Assembly (NCBI RefSeq): GCF_006443685.1
Contig: NZ_VFYP01000001.1
Span: 1,798,001-1,862,000, forward strand
Direction of reading: 5' to 3'
Origin: Rhizobium glycinendophyticum
GTDB lineage: Bacteria > Pseudomonadota > Alphaproteobacteria > Rhizobiales > Rhizobiaceae
Length of the DNA: 64,000 nucleotides
Below are positions 38,463-47,268 of the stretch, one piece after another. Position numbers and translations under genes: made by a program. How positions within the stretch are numbered: the stretch's first letter is position 1; each line of letters starts with the position of its first letter. The notes under the pieces are model-generated. The model searched no databases and had not been told where the DNA came from. It saw only the letters and a list, made by a program, of their open reading frames with translations.

Positions 38463-41400
38463 ATGCACCTGCTTCTCGCCCAGAAGGGATCGATCAGCGA
38501 CGGCGACGAGGCGATCGATCTTGGCCAGACGCCCGGGGACGTGCTGTTCCTCTCGGCGGCCGACACCGAGCTTGCGGCGATTGCCGCTGCCGTGCAGGCG
38601 AGGGGCGACCATGCGCTTCGCTGGCGGCTCGCCAGCCTGATGAGCCTGAAACATCCGATGTCGGTCGATACCTATATCGAGCGCACGGCGCGCCATGCGC
38701 GGCTGATCGTGGTGAGGGCGCTGGGCGGGGCAAGCTACTTCCATTATGCGCTGGAGGCGCTGCATGCCTGCGCCCGCCGCAATGGTGCTGTCATCGTCGT
38801 GCTGCCTGGCGATGACAAGCCGGATGAGGGGCTTTTGCCTTTTCTGGCCTGCGCGGATGACGACCGCCAGTCCCTCTGGACCTATCTGACCGAAGGTGGG
38901 GCCGGGAATGCCGAGGCCTTTGTCGCCTATGCCGAGGCTATGCTGCGCGGGGAGGACCGCCCGGAACCGGCGCGGCCCCTGCTGAAGGCCGGCATCTGGT
39001 GGCCGGGCAGGGGCGTGATCGGGGTCGAGGAATGGGAAAGGCTTGCGTTCCCGGCACCCCCCTCTGGCCTGTTGGCCATGTCCCCCACAAGGGAGACCGG
39101 CTTCGCGGCTGGTGGCGTGCCCCCTTCTCCCCGTTCACGGGGAGAAGGTGCCCGGAGGGCGGATGAGGGGCAACCGGAGCCACATCATCTCTCCCCCCTT
39201 GTGGGGGAGATGGCCGGCAGGCCAGAGGGGGTAAGCCCCTCCCCAACCCCTCCCCACAAGGGGGAGGGGCTTGCGGCTGTCGTCCCCCTCTGCTTCTACC
39301 GCGCCCTCGTCCAGAGCGGCGAGACAGCGCCCGTCGAGGCCATGGTTGAAGCCTTGCAGGCCGAGGGTCTCATTCCTCTGCCGGTCTTCGTGTCCAGCCT
39401 CAAGGACCAGGTCTCGGTCGATACGCTCCGCGCAATCTTCACGCGATTCCCGCCGGCGGTGGTCATCAACACGACGGGCTTCGCCGTCTCCACCCCGGGC
39501 GCGGAGAAGTCGTCGACCCTGCTCGACGAGACCGGCGCCGTCGTTCTGCAGGCGATCTTCTCGTCCTCGCCCCGCGCCACGTGGGAGAGTTCGAGCCAGG
39601 GCCTCAGCGCCCGGGACCTGGCGATGAGCGTTGCCCTGCCGGAGGTCGATGGCCGGGTCCTGACTCGCGCCGTCTCCTTCAAGTCGAAGGCGCGTTTCGA
39701 CGAGCGGGTCGAGGCCAATCTTGTGAGCCATGAGCCGGATGCCGGCCGCATGCGCTTCCTGGCCAAGCTCGCCACAAACTGGGCGAAACTCCGGGCAACG
39801 GGACCCGCTGACCGCCATGTGGCGCTTGTTATGGCCAACTACCCGAACCGCGATGGCCGCCTAGGCAATGGCGTCGGACTGGACACCCCGGCTGGCACGA
39901 TCGAGGTGATGCGCGCCATGCGCGACGCAGGCTACAACGTCGCCGATCTGCCTGCCGATGGCGACGCGCTGATGCAGGCCTTGATGGCCGGGCCGACGAA
40001 TGCGGCAAATGACGGGCGCGTCATTCGCGAACGCCTTTCCGTCAGCGATTACATAAAGTTCTTTCAGGATCTTCCCAAAGAGGTTCAGGAGCGCGTCACG
40101 GCCCGCTGGGGCGCACCAGAGTCCGATCCCTTCCATCTCGACGGTGCCTTCGCGCTGCCGCTGATGCGCTTCGGCAAGCTCATGATCGGCATCCAGCCGG
40201 CGCGTGGCTACAATATCGACCCTAAGGAAACCTATCATTCCCCGGACCTCGTGCCGCCGCATGGCTATCTCGCCTTCTACGCCTTTTTGAGGCGGGAATT
40301 CGGCGCGCAGGCCATCATCCACATGGGCAAACACGGCAATCTCGAATGGCTGCCGGGCAAGGCGCTGGCGCTGTCGGAGACCTGTTTCCCGGAGGCGGTG
40401 TTCGGACCGCTTCCGCATCTCTATCCCTTCATCGTCAACGATCCCGGCGAGGGCACCCAGGCCAAGCGCCGCACCTCCGCTGTCATCATCGACCACCTGA
40501 CGCCGCCTTTGACCCGGGCCGAAAGCTATGGACCGCTGAAGGACCTGGAGGCGCTGGTCGACGAGTATTACGAGGCCTCGGGCGGCGATCCGCGCCGTCT
40601 GGTTTTGCTGAAGAGGCAGATCCTGGAACTGATCGCCGATATCGGGCTCGATCAGGATGCCGGCATCGCCAAGGGCGAAACTGACGAGACGGCGTTGGAA
40701 AAGCTCGACGCCTATCTCTGTGATCTCAAGGAAATGCAGATCCGAGACGGGCTGCATATCTTCGGGAAGGCACCCGAGGGGCGTCTGCTCACCGATCTCG
40801 TCGTCGCGCTGGCGCGTGTGCCGCGCGGTCAGGGCGAACGTGGGGATGCCAGCCTGCAGCGGGCGATTGCGGGGGATGTTTTGGGCTATGGCCCCTCATC
40901 CGGCCTGCCGGCCACCTTCTCCCCGTTAAACGGGGAGAAGGACGACACCGCCGGCGGCGTGCCCCCTTCTCCCCGCGGGCGGGGAGAAGGTGCCCGAAGG
41001 GCGCATGAGGGGCGGATCTTCGATCCCCGCGATTGCGTAATGTCCGATCCCTGGACCGGGCCCAAACCCGCAATCCTTGGCGATCTCACCGAAGCCACCT
41101 GGCGCACGGCTGGCGACACTGTCGAGCGTATCGAGCTGCTCGCTGCGAAACTCGTCTCCGGCGATATCCAATGCCCCGAGGATTGGACGCGCACCAAAGC
41201 CGTCCTCGCCGAAATCGAAACCCGCCTGAAACCCGCCGTCGTCAGATCCGGCCCCGCCGAAATCGAAGGCCTCCTGAAAGGCCTCGCCGGCCAGTTCGTG
41301 CCCCCCGGCCCCTCCGGTGCGCCGACGCGCGGAAGGCCGGACGTGCTGCCGACGGGCCGAAACTTTTACTCCGTCGACAGCCGCGCCGTGCCGACACCGG

Positions 41401-42548
41401 CGGCTTACGAACTCGGCAAGAAATCCGCAGAACTCTTGATCCAGCGCTACGTCCAGGACCATGGCGAATGGCCTGTTTCCTTCGGCATCACCGCCTGGGG
41501 CACGTCGAACATGCGCACCGGCGGCGATGACATCGCGCAGGCCCTCGCGCTGATCGGCGTCAAGCCGCTCTGGGACATGGCCTCACGCCGTGTCACTGGC
41601 TTCGAGGTGATCCCGATGGCGGTCCTCGGCCGCCCGCGCGTCGATGTGACGCTGCGCATCTCCGGCTTCTTCCGCGATGCCTTTCCGGAGCAGATCGCAC
41701 TCTTCGACAAGGCGGTGCGAGCGGTGGCCGCGCTTGACGAGGACCAAGGCGACAATCCGATCGCGGGCCGGGTGCGGGCCGAAACCGAGATGCTGAAAGG
41801 CGAGGGATTGGACGACAAGCAGGCCGCTCGCCGCGCCGGTTACCGCGTCTTCGGCTCCAAACCCGGCGCCTACGGGGCCGGCCTGCAGGCCCTGATCGAC
41901 GAAAAGGGGTGGACGGACCGCGCCGATCTGGCTGAAAGCTATCTCGTCTGGGGCGGCTACGCCTATGGCGCGGGCGAGGAGGGCAAGGCGGAGCGCGGCC
42001 TGTTCGAGGAACGCCTGCGCACCGTTCAGGCGGTGGTGCAGAACCAGGACAATCGCGAACACGACTTGCTTGACAGCGACGACTATTACCAGTTCGAGGG
42101 CGGCATGACGGCGGCGATCGAACATGTCGCTGGCATCAGGCCCAAGGTCTATCACAACGACCATTCGCGGCCGGAAAAGCCCGTGATCCGCAGCCTCGAG
42201 GAAGAGATCGGTCGCGTCGTGCGCGCCCGCGTGGTCAATCCCAAATGGATCGAGGGCGTGATGCGCCACGGCTACAAGGGGGCCTTCGAGATCACCGCGA
42301 CGGTCGATTACATGTTTGCCTTCGCGGCCACGACGGGTGCCGTCCGCGACCATCATTTCGAAGCCGTCTACCAGGCCTTTATTCTGGATGAGCGCGTGCG
42401 CGACTTCATGGCCGAGAGAAATGCCCCGGCCCAGAAAGAGCTCGCCGAGCGCCTGATTGAGGCAATCGAGCGGGGCTTGTGGACGCCGAAGAGCAATTCC
42501 GCCAAGTTCACCCTTGTTGAGATGGTTGAAGGAGAGCGACATGCCTGA
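38463..42548 (+). CDS. cobN: Cobaltochelatase subunit CobN with two repeat-encoded insertions
   Basis: Large subunit of the aerobic ATP-dependent CobNST chelatase, which inserts cobalt into hydrogenobyrinic acid a,c-diamide. Conserved stretches include HMGKHGNLEWLPGKALALSE, PRIDVTLRISGFFRD-like sequence and NPKWIEGVMRHGYKG. The protein has 1361 residues against about 1240-1280 for the family. The excess is explained by two in-frame palindromic repeat insertions, at about residues 198-270 and 810-850, read as PPSPRSRGEGARRADEG and PPSPRGRGEGARRAHEG. Without them the length would be about 1250. cobS and cobT are not in the window. The gene overlaps the GFA gene by 8 nt. Confidence 0.95.
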   Translation: MHLLLAQKGSISDGDEAIDLGQTPGDVLFLSAADTELAAIAAAVQARGDHALRWRLASLMSLKHPMSVDTYIERTARHARLIVVRALGGASYFHYALEALHACARRNGAVIVVLPGDDKPDEGLLPFLACADDDRQSLWTYLTEGGAGNAEAFVAYAEAMLRGEDRPEPARPLLKAGIWWPGRGVIGVEEWERLAFPAPPSGLLAMSPTRETGFAAGGVPPSPRSRGEGARRADEGQPEPHHLSPLVGEMAGRPEGVSPSPTPPHKGEGLAAVVPLCFYRALVQSGETAPVEAMVEALQAEGLIPLPVFVSSLKDQVSVDTLRAIFTRFPPAVVINTTGFAVSTPGAEKSSTLLDETGAVVLQAIFSSSPRATWESSSQGLSARDLAMSVALPEVDGRVLTRAVSFKSKARFDERVEANLVSHEPDAGRMRFLAKLATNWAKLRATGPADRHVALVMANYPNRDGRLGNGVGLDTPAGTIEVMRAMRDAGYNVADLPADGDALMQALMAGPTNAANDGRVIRERLSVSDYIKFFQDLPKEVQERVTARWGAPESDPFHLDGAFALPLMRFGKLMIGIQPARGYNIDPKETYHSPDLVPPHGYLAFYAFLRREFGAQAIIHMGKHGNLEWLPGKALALSETCFPEAVFGPLPHLYPFIVNDPGEGTQAKRRTSAVIIDHLTPPLTRAESYGPLKDLEALVDEYYEASGGDPRRLVLLKRQILELIADIGLDQDAGIAKGETDETALEKLDAYLCDLKEMQIRDGLHIFGKAPEGRLLTDLVVALARVPRGQGERGDASLQRAIAGDVLGYGPSSGLPATFSPLNGEKDDTAGGVPPSPRGRGEGARRAHEGRIFDPRDCVMSDPWTGPKPAILGDLTEATWRTAGDTVERIELLAAKLVSGDIQCPEDWTRTKAVLAEIETRLKPAVVRSGPAEIEGLLKGLAGQFVPPGPSGAPTRGRPDVLPTGRNFYSVDSRAVPTPAAYELGKKSAELLIQRYVQDHGEWPVSFGITAWGTSNMRTGGDDIAQALALIGVKPLWDMASRRVTGFEVIPMAVLGRPRVDVTLRISGFFRDAFPEQIALFDKAVRAVAALDEDQGDNPIAGRVRAETEMLKGEGLDDKQAARRAGYRVFGSKPGAYGAGLQALIDEKGWTDRADLAESYLVWGGYAYGAGEEGKAERGLFEERLRTVQAVVQNQDNREHDLLDSDDYYQFEGGMTAAIEHVAGIRPKVYHNDHSRPEKPVIRSLEEEIGRVVRARVVNPKWIEGVMRHGYKGAFEITATVDYMFAFAATTGAVRDHHFEAVYQAFILDERVRDFMAERNAPAQKELAERLIEAIERGLWTPKSNSAKFTLVEMVEGERHA
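39056..39273. repeat. Composite palindromic repeat inside cobN (first)
   Basis: This holds a B-type half element (CCCCTCTGGCC with CCCCCACAAGGG), an A-type core CCTTCTCCCCG inverted to CGGGGAGAAGG (39123-39148) with its GCCCGGAGGGCGGATGAGGGG tail, a second B-type (CTCCCCCCTTGTGGGGGAG, 39191-39209) with GGCCGGCAGGCCAGAGGGGG, and a third palindrome of CCCCTCCCC and GGGGAGGGG near 39236-39271. All of it is translated without a stop. Confidence 0.88.
40891..41013. repeat. Composite palindromic repeat inside cobN (second)
   Basis: Two A-type cores are present: CCTTCTCCCCGTT/AACGGGGAGAAGG (40915-40941) and CCTTCTCCCCGC/GCGGGGAGAAGG (40965-40990). Outer arms GCCCCTCATCC and GCATGAGGGGC are inverted. 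The sequence is read through in the cobN frame. Confidence 0.88.
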
Positions 42549-42963
42549 CGTTCACAATGGAAGAGCAATTGTTCTGAGCGGGCATTGCCTATGTGGTGGC
42601 GTCCGATTTCGCGCGGCTGGCCTCGTCCGCTCCTCCGGCCATTGTCATTGCGAAAGTTGCCGCCGTGCCACTTCGTCACCGGTCACCACCTTTTTGACCG
42701 TGCCGCGCGAAGGTACCGAACTTGGCGGCGAGAGCCTGAGTTTCTATGCCTCATCACCGGGGGTGCGACGCGGCTTTTGCAACAAGTGCGGGTCGCCGAT
42801 GTCCTTCGAGACCGATCGGCGCCCCGACGATATCGATCTCTATGTCGCGAGCCTCGATGCCGGGCTTTCCGTCCCAATCCGCGAACACTGGCATTGGGAT
42901 GAACGCGTCGACTGGTTGGCCATCGTCGATGATCTGCCTAAGAGCGAGGGCGGTGTCTCTTGA
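42541..42963 (+). CDS. GFA family (CENP-V/glutathione-dependent) zinc protein
   Basis: A 140-residue protein of the GFA family. It has the zinc-binding cysteines in GHCLCGGVRF, GHCHCESCRR and RGFCNKCGSPM, and the C-terminal HWHWDERVDWLAI. Some members activate formaldehyde-glutathione adducts, but most are uncharacterised. Its start overlaps the end of cobN by 8 nt, so it is expressed with the cob operon; a link to cobalamin is unknown. Confidence 0.9.
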   Translation: MPDVHNGRAIVLSGHCLCGGVRFRAAGLVRSSGHCHCESCRRATSSPVTTFLTVPREGTELGGESLSFYASSPGVRRGFCNKCGSPMSFETDRRPDDIDLYVASLDAGLSVPIREHWHWDERVDWLAIVDDLPKSEGGVS

Positions 42964-43048
42964 TCGCCTGTCGAGATCACGCCCGTGAAAATGGCGCCCC
43001 GCAGCGCATCTGGTTTGCAAAAGAATTTAATACATCCGGGAGTACGAC

Positions 43049-43681
43049 ATGACCGAGGAAACGACCAACAGTGCCGAGGCTGATCTCGCCCGCCACGCCG
43101 AGAAAATGGCCAAGAAAAAGGCCGCGCGCGACAAGATCATGGCGACCAAAACCGGTGAAAAGGGCCTGATCATCGTTCATACCGGCAAGGGCAAGGGCAA
43201 GTCGTCCGCCGCCTTCGGCATGATTTTCCGCCACATTGCGCACGGCAAGAAATGCGCCGTGGTCCAGTTCATCAAGGGGGCGATGTCGACCGGCGAGCGC
43301 GATCTGATCCTGAGACACTTCAGCGATCTCTGCGAATTCCACACCATGGGCGAAGGCTTTACCTGGGAGACGCAGGACAAGGCCCGCGACATTGCGATGG
43401 CCAAGGCCGCCTGGGAAAAGGCCAAGGAACTGATCCGCGATCCGGCCAACTCCATGGTCCTGCTCGACGAGGTCAACATCGCCATTCGCTACGACTATAT
43501 CGATCTTGCCGAGGTGCTGGAATTCCTCGCGACCGAAAAGCCCCCGATGACCCATGTCGTGCTGACCGGCCGCAATGCCAAGGACGAGCTGATCGAGCTT
43601 GCCGATCTCGTGACGGAAATGGAACTGGTCAAGCACCCGTTCCGCTCCGGCATCAAGGCGCAGATCGGGGTGGAGTATTGA
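43049..43681 (+). CDS. cobO: Cob(I)yrinic acid a,c-diamide adenosyltransferase
   Basis: Corrinoid adenosyltransferase of the CobA/CobO/BtuR type, 210 residues. It has the P-loop HTGKGKGKSSAAFG, CAVVQFIKG, and LLDEVNIAIRYDYI (Walker B). The N-terminus is Lys-rich. GGAG lies upstream. It follows the GFA gene by 85 bases and is the last plus-strand gene before the TSUP transporter. Confidence 0.96.
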   Translation: MTEETTNSAEADLARHAEKMAKKKAARDKIMATKTGEKGLIIVHTGKGKGKSSAAFGMIFRHIAHGKKCAVVQFIKGAMSTGERDLILRHFSDLCEFHTMGEGFTWETQDKARDIAMAKAAWEKAKELIRDPANSMVLLDEVNIAIRYDYIDLAEVLEFLATEKPPMTHVVLTGRNAKDELIELADLVTEMELVKHPFRSGIKAQIGVEY

Positions 43682-43685
43682 TCGA

Positions 43686-44543
43686 TCAGACCCCCATCCA
43701 AACCCGGATCGGGTTGGTCGGGTCGGCGAGCAGCCGGATCGCGAGCGCCACGCAAGTGATGACGAGCAGCGGCTTGATCAGACGCGCACCGTTTTTCATT
43801 GCAAGCCGCGACCCCGTCTGGGCGCCGAGGAACTGGCCGATGCCCATCAGAAAGCCGATCTTCCAGAGCACGACGCCGCCGGCGACGAAGACGAGGAAGG
43901 CGCCGACATTCGAGCCGAAGTTCAGGAGCTTCGTATGGGCCGTCGCCTTCAGCATGCCGAAGCCAGCAAGCGAGACGAAGGCGAGCATGAAGAATGAACC
44001 GGTGCCCGGGCCGAAGACGCCGTCGTAAAAGCCGATCATCGGCACGAAGGTCAGTCCGAACACGAAGGGTGTCATGCGCTGGTGGCGGTCGATATCTGAC
44101 AGGTTCGGCTTCAGCGCGAAATAGAGCGCGATTGCGACCAGCAGAAAGGGCATGAAGGCCCGCAGAACGGCGGCCGGAACGAAGCTTGCGACAACGGCGC
44201 CCAGCGCACCGCCGATCACCGCCATGGCTGCCATCGGCAACTGCTTCTTCAGGTCCACGTGGCCCTTGCGAGCATAGGCGATGGTGGCCGATCCGGCGCC
44301 GAACATCGACTGCAGCTTGTTGGTACCAAGCGTCTCCAACGGCGGAATGCCCGCAATCAGCATGGCGGGAATGGTGATCAGCCCGCCGCCACCTGCAATG
44401 GAATCGATGAAGCCGGCGATGAAGGCGGCAATGAACAGCAGGAGAAGAGCTTGGAAAGCGAGATCGACCACGGAGAGACTCGAAGTGCGGTTTGAACGCG
44501 GGCAGGGAAGGTGAGGACCTTGTGGACCAATCGCTTCGGTCAC
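43686..44543 (-). CDS. TSUP (TauE/SafE) family membrane transporter
   Basis: A membrane protein with about eight hydrophobic segments and the TSUP hallmark DSIAGGGGLITIPAML near the N-terminus, TLGTNKLQS and the second repeat GFYDGVFGPGTGSFF. Members export or import sulfite, sulfonates or related anions. The GTG at 44543 has a GAGG site and gives 285 residues; a GTG at 44471 (MVDLAFQALLLL) would give the more usual N-terminus. It is convergent with cobO and divergent from the cbiX-like gene. A role in cobalt transport is possible but unsupported. Confidence 0.88.
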   Translation of the reverse strand: MTEAIGPQGPHLPCPRSNRTSSLSVVDLAFQALLLLFIAAFIAGFIDSIAGGGGLITIPAMLIAGIPPLETLGTNKLQSMFGAGSATIAYARKGHVDLKKQLPMAAMAVIGGALGAVVASFVPAAVLRAFMPFLLVAIALYFALKPNLSDIDRHQRMTPFVFGLTFVPMIGFYDGVFGPGTGSFFMLAFVSLAGFGMLKATAHTKLLNFGSNVGAFLVFVAGGVVLWKIGFLMGIGQFLGAQTGSRLAMKNGARLIKPLLVITCVALAIRLLADPTNPIRVWMGV

Positions 44544-44659
44544 GCAACCTCACAAAGGTGTCGGAGAGGTCGCACACGGGACATTCTGTGGACTGGCGTT
44601 TCCATCACACAAAGCGCCGCAATCCGGTTTGACCGTTCGATAAGCCTCCGATAAAGCTC

Positions 44660-44813
44660 ATGACAATGTGCGACGGCGCCTGTTCGACAGGCTGGAAATA
44701 GTCCGGTGCGGCCGACCCAATCAGGGGGCCAATTCCGGAGCTGTCCCAAAGGCCATGGACCGTGCCGCAAGGCGCGATAAGTCCGGCGCTTCGTACAGGA
44801 AGAAAAACGAAGC
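44660..44813 (+). promoter_or_regulatory. Structured leader with partial cobalamin-box similarity
   Basis: The 287 bases before the CbiX-like gene hold no ORF. Within them GTCCGGTGCGGCC, then GGGGCC and AATTCCGGAGCTGTCCC, resemble the GGUG...AAUCCGGnGCUGCCCC part of cobalamin riboswitches, but the CGCAACTGTA and GCCACTG parts are missing. A hairpin GCTTCGT/ACGAAGC (44788-44813) ends 2 bases before the GGAGG site. A short or divergent riboswitch is possible. Confidence 0.35.
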
Positions 44814-44830
44814 ATGGAGGCCTTTATCTC

Positions 44831-46150
44831 ATGGCGGAAAAACTCGGAATCATGGTCTGCGGCCACGGCAGCCGCAATCAGAACGCGGCAAAGGAATTCG
44901 CCGTGATCGCGGAGGCGCTGCGCGCCCGCAATCCCGATATGCCGGTCGAATATGGCTATCTCGAATTCTGCAATCCGGTAATTTCTGCTGGCCTCGACAG
45001 CCTGCGCGAACAGGGCGTCACGCGCGTCCTGGCGGTTCCAGGCATGCTCTTTGCCGCCGGTCACGCCAAGAACGACATCCCCTCGGTGCTCAATACCTAT
45101 CAGGCGCAGCACAAGGATTTCGTCATCAATTACGGTCGCGAGCTTGGCATCGATCTGAAGATGATCCGGGCTGCCGGCGACCGCATCCAGACGGCCGTCG
45201 ACGAGGCGAATGAAACGCTCGGCTTCGTCGACAAGCACGAGACGCTGCTGATGGTCGTCGGTCGCGGTTCGTCCGATCCGGACGCCAATTCCAATGCCAC
45301 CAAGGTGATGCGCATGCTCTGGGAAGGCATGGGCTTCGGCTGGGGCGAGACCTGCTATTCGGGCGTCACCTTCCCGTTGGTCGAGCCCGGCCTGACCCAT
45401 GCCGCCAAGCTTGGCTACAAGCGCATCGTCGTCTTCCCCTACTTCCTGTTCACTGGCGTCCTGGTGAAGCGCATCTATAGTTATACCGACGAGGTCGCGG
45501 CGCGGCATCCGGAGATCCAGTTCGTCAAGGCAAGCTATTTGAACGACCACCCGCTGGTGCTCGACGCCTTCCAGGACCGCGTCAAGGAGATCCTTGAGGG
45601 CGCGGCGGTGATGAACTGCCAGATGTGCAAGTATCGCGAACAGGTGCTCGGATTCGAAGCCGATGTTGGCCAGCCGCAGGAAAGCCATCACCACCATGTC
45701 GAGGGTATTGGTGGCGGCCTGGAAAACTGTCCGTGCAAGGGCGATTGTGATGCCTCCTGCCGCGATCCCGATTTTTGCCGCGAGCATGGTCTTCCCTGGA
45801 CGCCGGTGCACAGCCATGCCGATCCGGCACCGCTTACGCCCGTACCGGTCGGTGAGACCTTCGACTATGCGCCGTCTTTCACCCTTGGCGGCAAATATGC
45901 TGCTCTGAAGGACCAGGCCCCGGATGCCGAACTGCAGGCGGTGATGGACGCCCCGTCCTCGGGCAAGGCGGCCCATCACGAGCATGGACCGAATTGTGGC
46001 TGCGGCCACCATGCCCATGACCATGATCATGGGCACGACCACAGCCATGCCCATGGCCATAGTCACGACCATGGGCACCATCATCACCACGCGCCATACC
46101 CCCATGCGGACCATCCGCTGGGGCCGAAGTCGATGCAGAAGAAAAAGTAA
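44831..46150 (+). CDS. CbiX-like chelatase with Cys and His-rich tail
   Basis: A 439-residue protein. Residues 1-255 form two CbiX repeats (IMVCGHGSRNQNAAKEF and LLMVVGRGSSDPDAN) with the metal-binding His in GHGSR and the YFLFTGVLVKRI segment. Near residue 260 is MNCQMCKYR, the CxxC of CbiX-L proteins that bind a [4Fe-4S] cluster. A Cys-rich segment (NCPCKGDCDASCRDPDFC) follows, and residues about 383-430 are mostly His, Asp and Gly. CbiX inserts Co into sirohydrochlorin in the anaerobic pathway, which is odd beside CobN. Metal storage or supply is an alternative role. GGAGG lies 10 nt upstream. Confidence 0.88.
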   Translation: MAEKLGIMVCGHGSRNQNAAKEFAVIAEALRARNPDMPVEYGYLEFCNPVISAGLDSLREQGVTRVLAVPGMLFAAGHAKNDIPSVLNTYQAQHKDFVINYGRELGIDLKMIRAAGDRIQTAVDEANETLGFVDKHETLLMVVGRGSSDPDANSNATKVMRMLWEGMGFGWGETCYSGVTFPLVEPGLTHAAKLGYKRIVVFPYFLFTGVLVKRIYSYTDEVAARHPEIQFVKASYLNDHPLVLDAFQDRVKEILEGAAVMNCQMCKYREQVLGFEADVGQPQESHHHHVEGIGGGLENCPCKGDCDASCRDPDFCREHGLPWTPVHSHADPAPLTPVPVGETFDYAPSFTLGGKYAALKDQAPDAELQAVMDAPSSGKAAHHEHGPNCGCGHHAHDHDHGHDHSHAHGHSHDHGHHHHHAPYPHADHPLGPKSMQKKK

Positions 46151-47268
46151 TGCCGCTCTTCGATCGCATCCTGATCGTTGACTGGTCGGGGGCCGGGCAA
46201 CCGGTCACCGGCAAGAACTCGCTCTGGGCGTGTCTCGCCCGGCGCGAGGGCGATGGTCATGCGATGGAGTGGATCGAGAATTTTCCGACCCGTCATGCCT
46301 TCATGCAGCGGCTCGATGCCGTGGTCGGCGCAACCGTCGCTGAAGGCGAACGCCTGCTTTGCGGCTTCGACTTTGCCTTCGGCTATCCGGCGGGTACTGC
46401 CGAGCGGCTGACGGGCAGCGAGGATTGGCGGGCTCTCTGGCGCAAGATCGCCGACGAAATCGAGGATGCGCCCGACAACCGCAACAACCGCTTCGACCTC
46501 GCCTCGCGCTGGAACGCCAGGCATTTTCCCGGCGAGCCGCGCTTCTGGGGACGGCCGCATCAGCATGTCTATGCCGATCTCTCGGACAAGAAGCCGCCCG
46601 CGTCCACAAACGCCCCGCTCGCCTTCCGCCGCTCGGAGCAGTTCGCCAAGGGGGCGAAATCGGTTTGGCAGCTGACCTATAACGGGTCTGTCGGTAGCCA
46701 GACCCTGCTTGGCATCGCCAGACTGTCGCGCTTTCTCGACGACAGCGGCCACGGAGAACACATTGTCGTTTGGCCATTCGAGACCGGTTTTGCCACCACT
46801 TTCGAAAAGCCCGTCGTCTTCGCCGAGATCTATCCCTCGCTCTTCACGCTGGCCGCACAGGACGAGGTGAAGGACCAGGCTCAGGTTCGCACCGTCGCCG
46901 AGGCTTTCGCTCGCTTCGATGCGGATGGCCGTCTTGCGGCGTTGCTGGATCGACCGCCGATGCTGTCAGACGAGGAGGTTGCGACCGCGCTTGCCGAGGA
47001 GGGCTGGGTGCTCGGTATCGGGCATCGGGAACTGGATGTTGCGGGCGATGACACCCCCCTCTGGCCTGCCGGCCTTCTCCCCCACAAGGGGGGAGAGCGG
47101 ATTTCGGTCGCCGCCGAGATCCCCCTTGCCGTTCCTGGCAAACGGAAAACTCCCGGGGCTCAATCCAGTGCTGTTGCGGCTGTCCCTGACGCGGCCGCAC
47201 GGCACACCCCACTCTCCCCCCTTGTGGGGGAGATGTCGCGCAGCGACAGAGGGGGGTATTCCCCATGA
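46150..47268 (+). CDS. DUF429-like protein of the cob cluster with repeat-encoded C-terminus
   Basis: A 372-residue protein beginning FDRILIVDWSGAGQPVTGKNSLW, with LLCGFDFAFGYPAG, KSVWQLTYNGSVGSQTL and WPFETGF, which resemble DUF429 RNase-H-like proteins found in rhizobial cob clusters. The exact role is unknown. Residues from about 301 to the end are encoded by two palindromic repeat elements (47051-47262), so the native protein probably ended near residue 300. The ATG starts immediately after the CbiX gene stop; the stop overlaps the cobH start (ATGA). Confidence 0.75.
   Translation: MPLFDRILIVDWSGAGQPVTGKNSLWACLARREGDGHAMEWIENFPTRHAFMQRLDAVVGATVAEGERLLCGFDFAFGYPAGTAERLTGSEDWRALWRKIADEIEDAPDNRNNRFDLASRWNARHFPGEPRFWGRPHQHVYADLSDKKPPASTNAPLAFRRSEQFAKGAKSVWQLTYNGSVGSQTLLGIARLSRFLDDSGHGEHIVVWPFETGFATTFEKPVVFAEIYPSLFTLAAQDEVKDQAQVRTVAEAFARFDADGRLAALLDRPPMLSDEEVATALAEEGWVLGIGHRELDVAGDDTPLWPAGLLPHKGGERISVAAEIPLAVPGKRKTPGAQSSAVAAVPDAAARHTPLSPLVGEMSRSDRGGYSP
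47051..47262. repeat. B-type palindromic repeats at the end of the DUF429 gene
   Basis: Two B-type copies in inverted orientation enclose about 110 bases of other sequence. The left copy has CCCCCCTCTGGCCTGCCGG with CTCCCCCACAAGGGGGGAG (47083-47096 arm). The right copy has CTCCCCCCTTGTGGGGGAG (47213-47231) with GTCGCGCAGCGAC and AGAGGGGGG. The right end reaches to 3-10 bases before the cobH start. Confidence 0.85.

Noticed and set aside
39056..41013. CRISPR-like repeats within cobN
   Set aside because: The units are palindromic, unevenly spaced, of two types, and translated in frame; there are no regular spacers and no cas genes.
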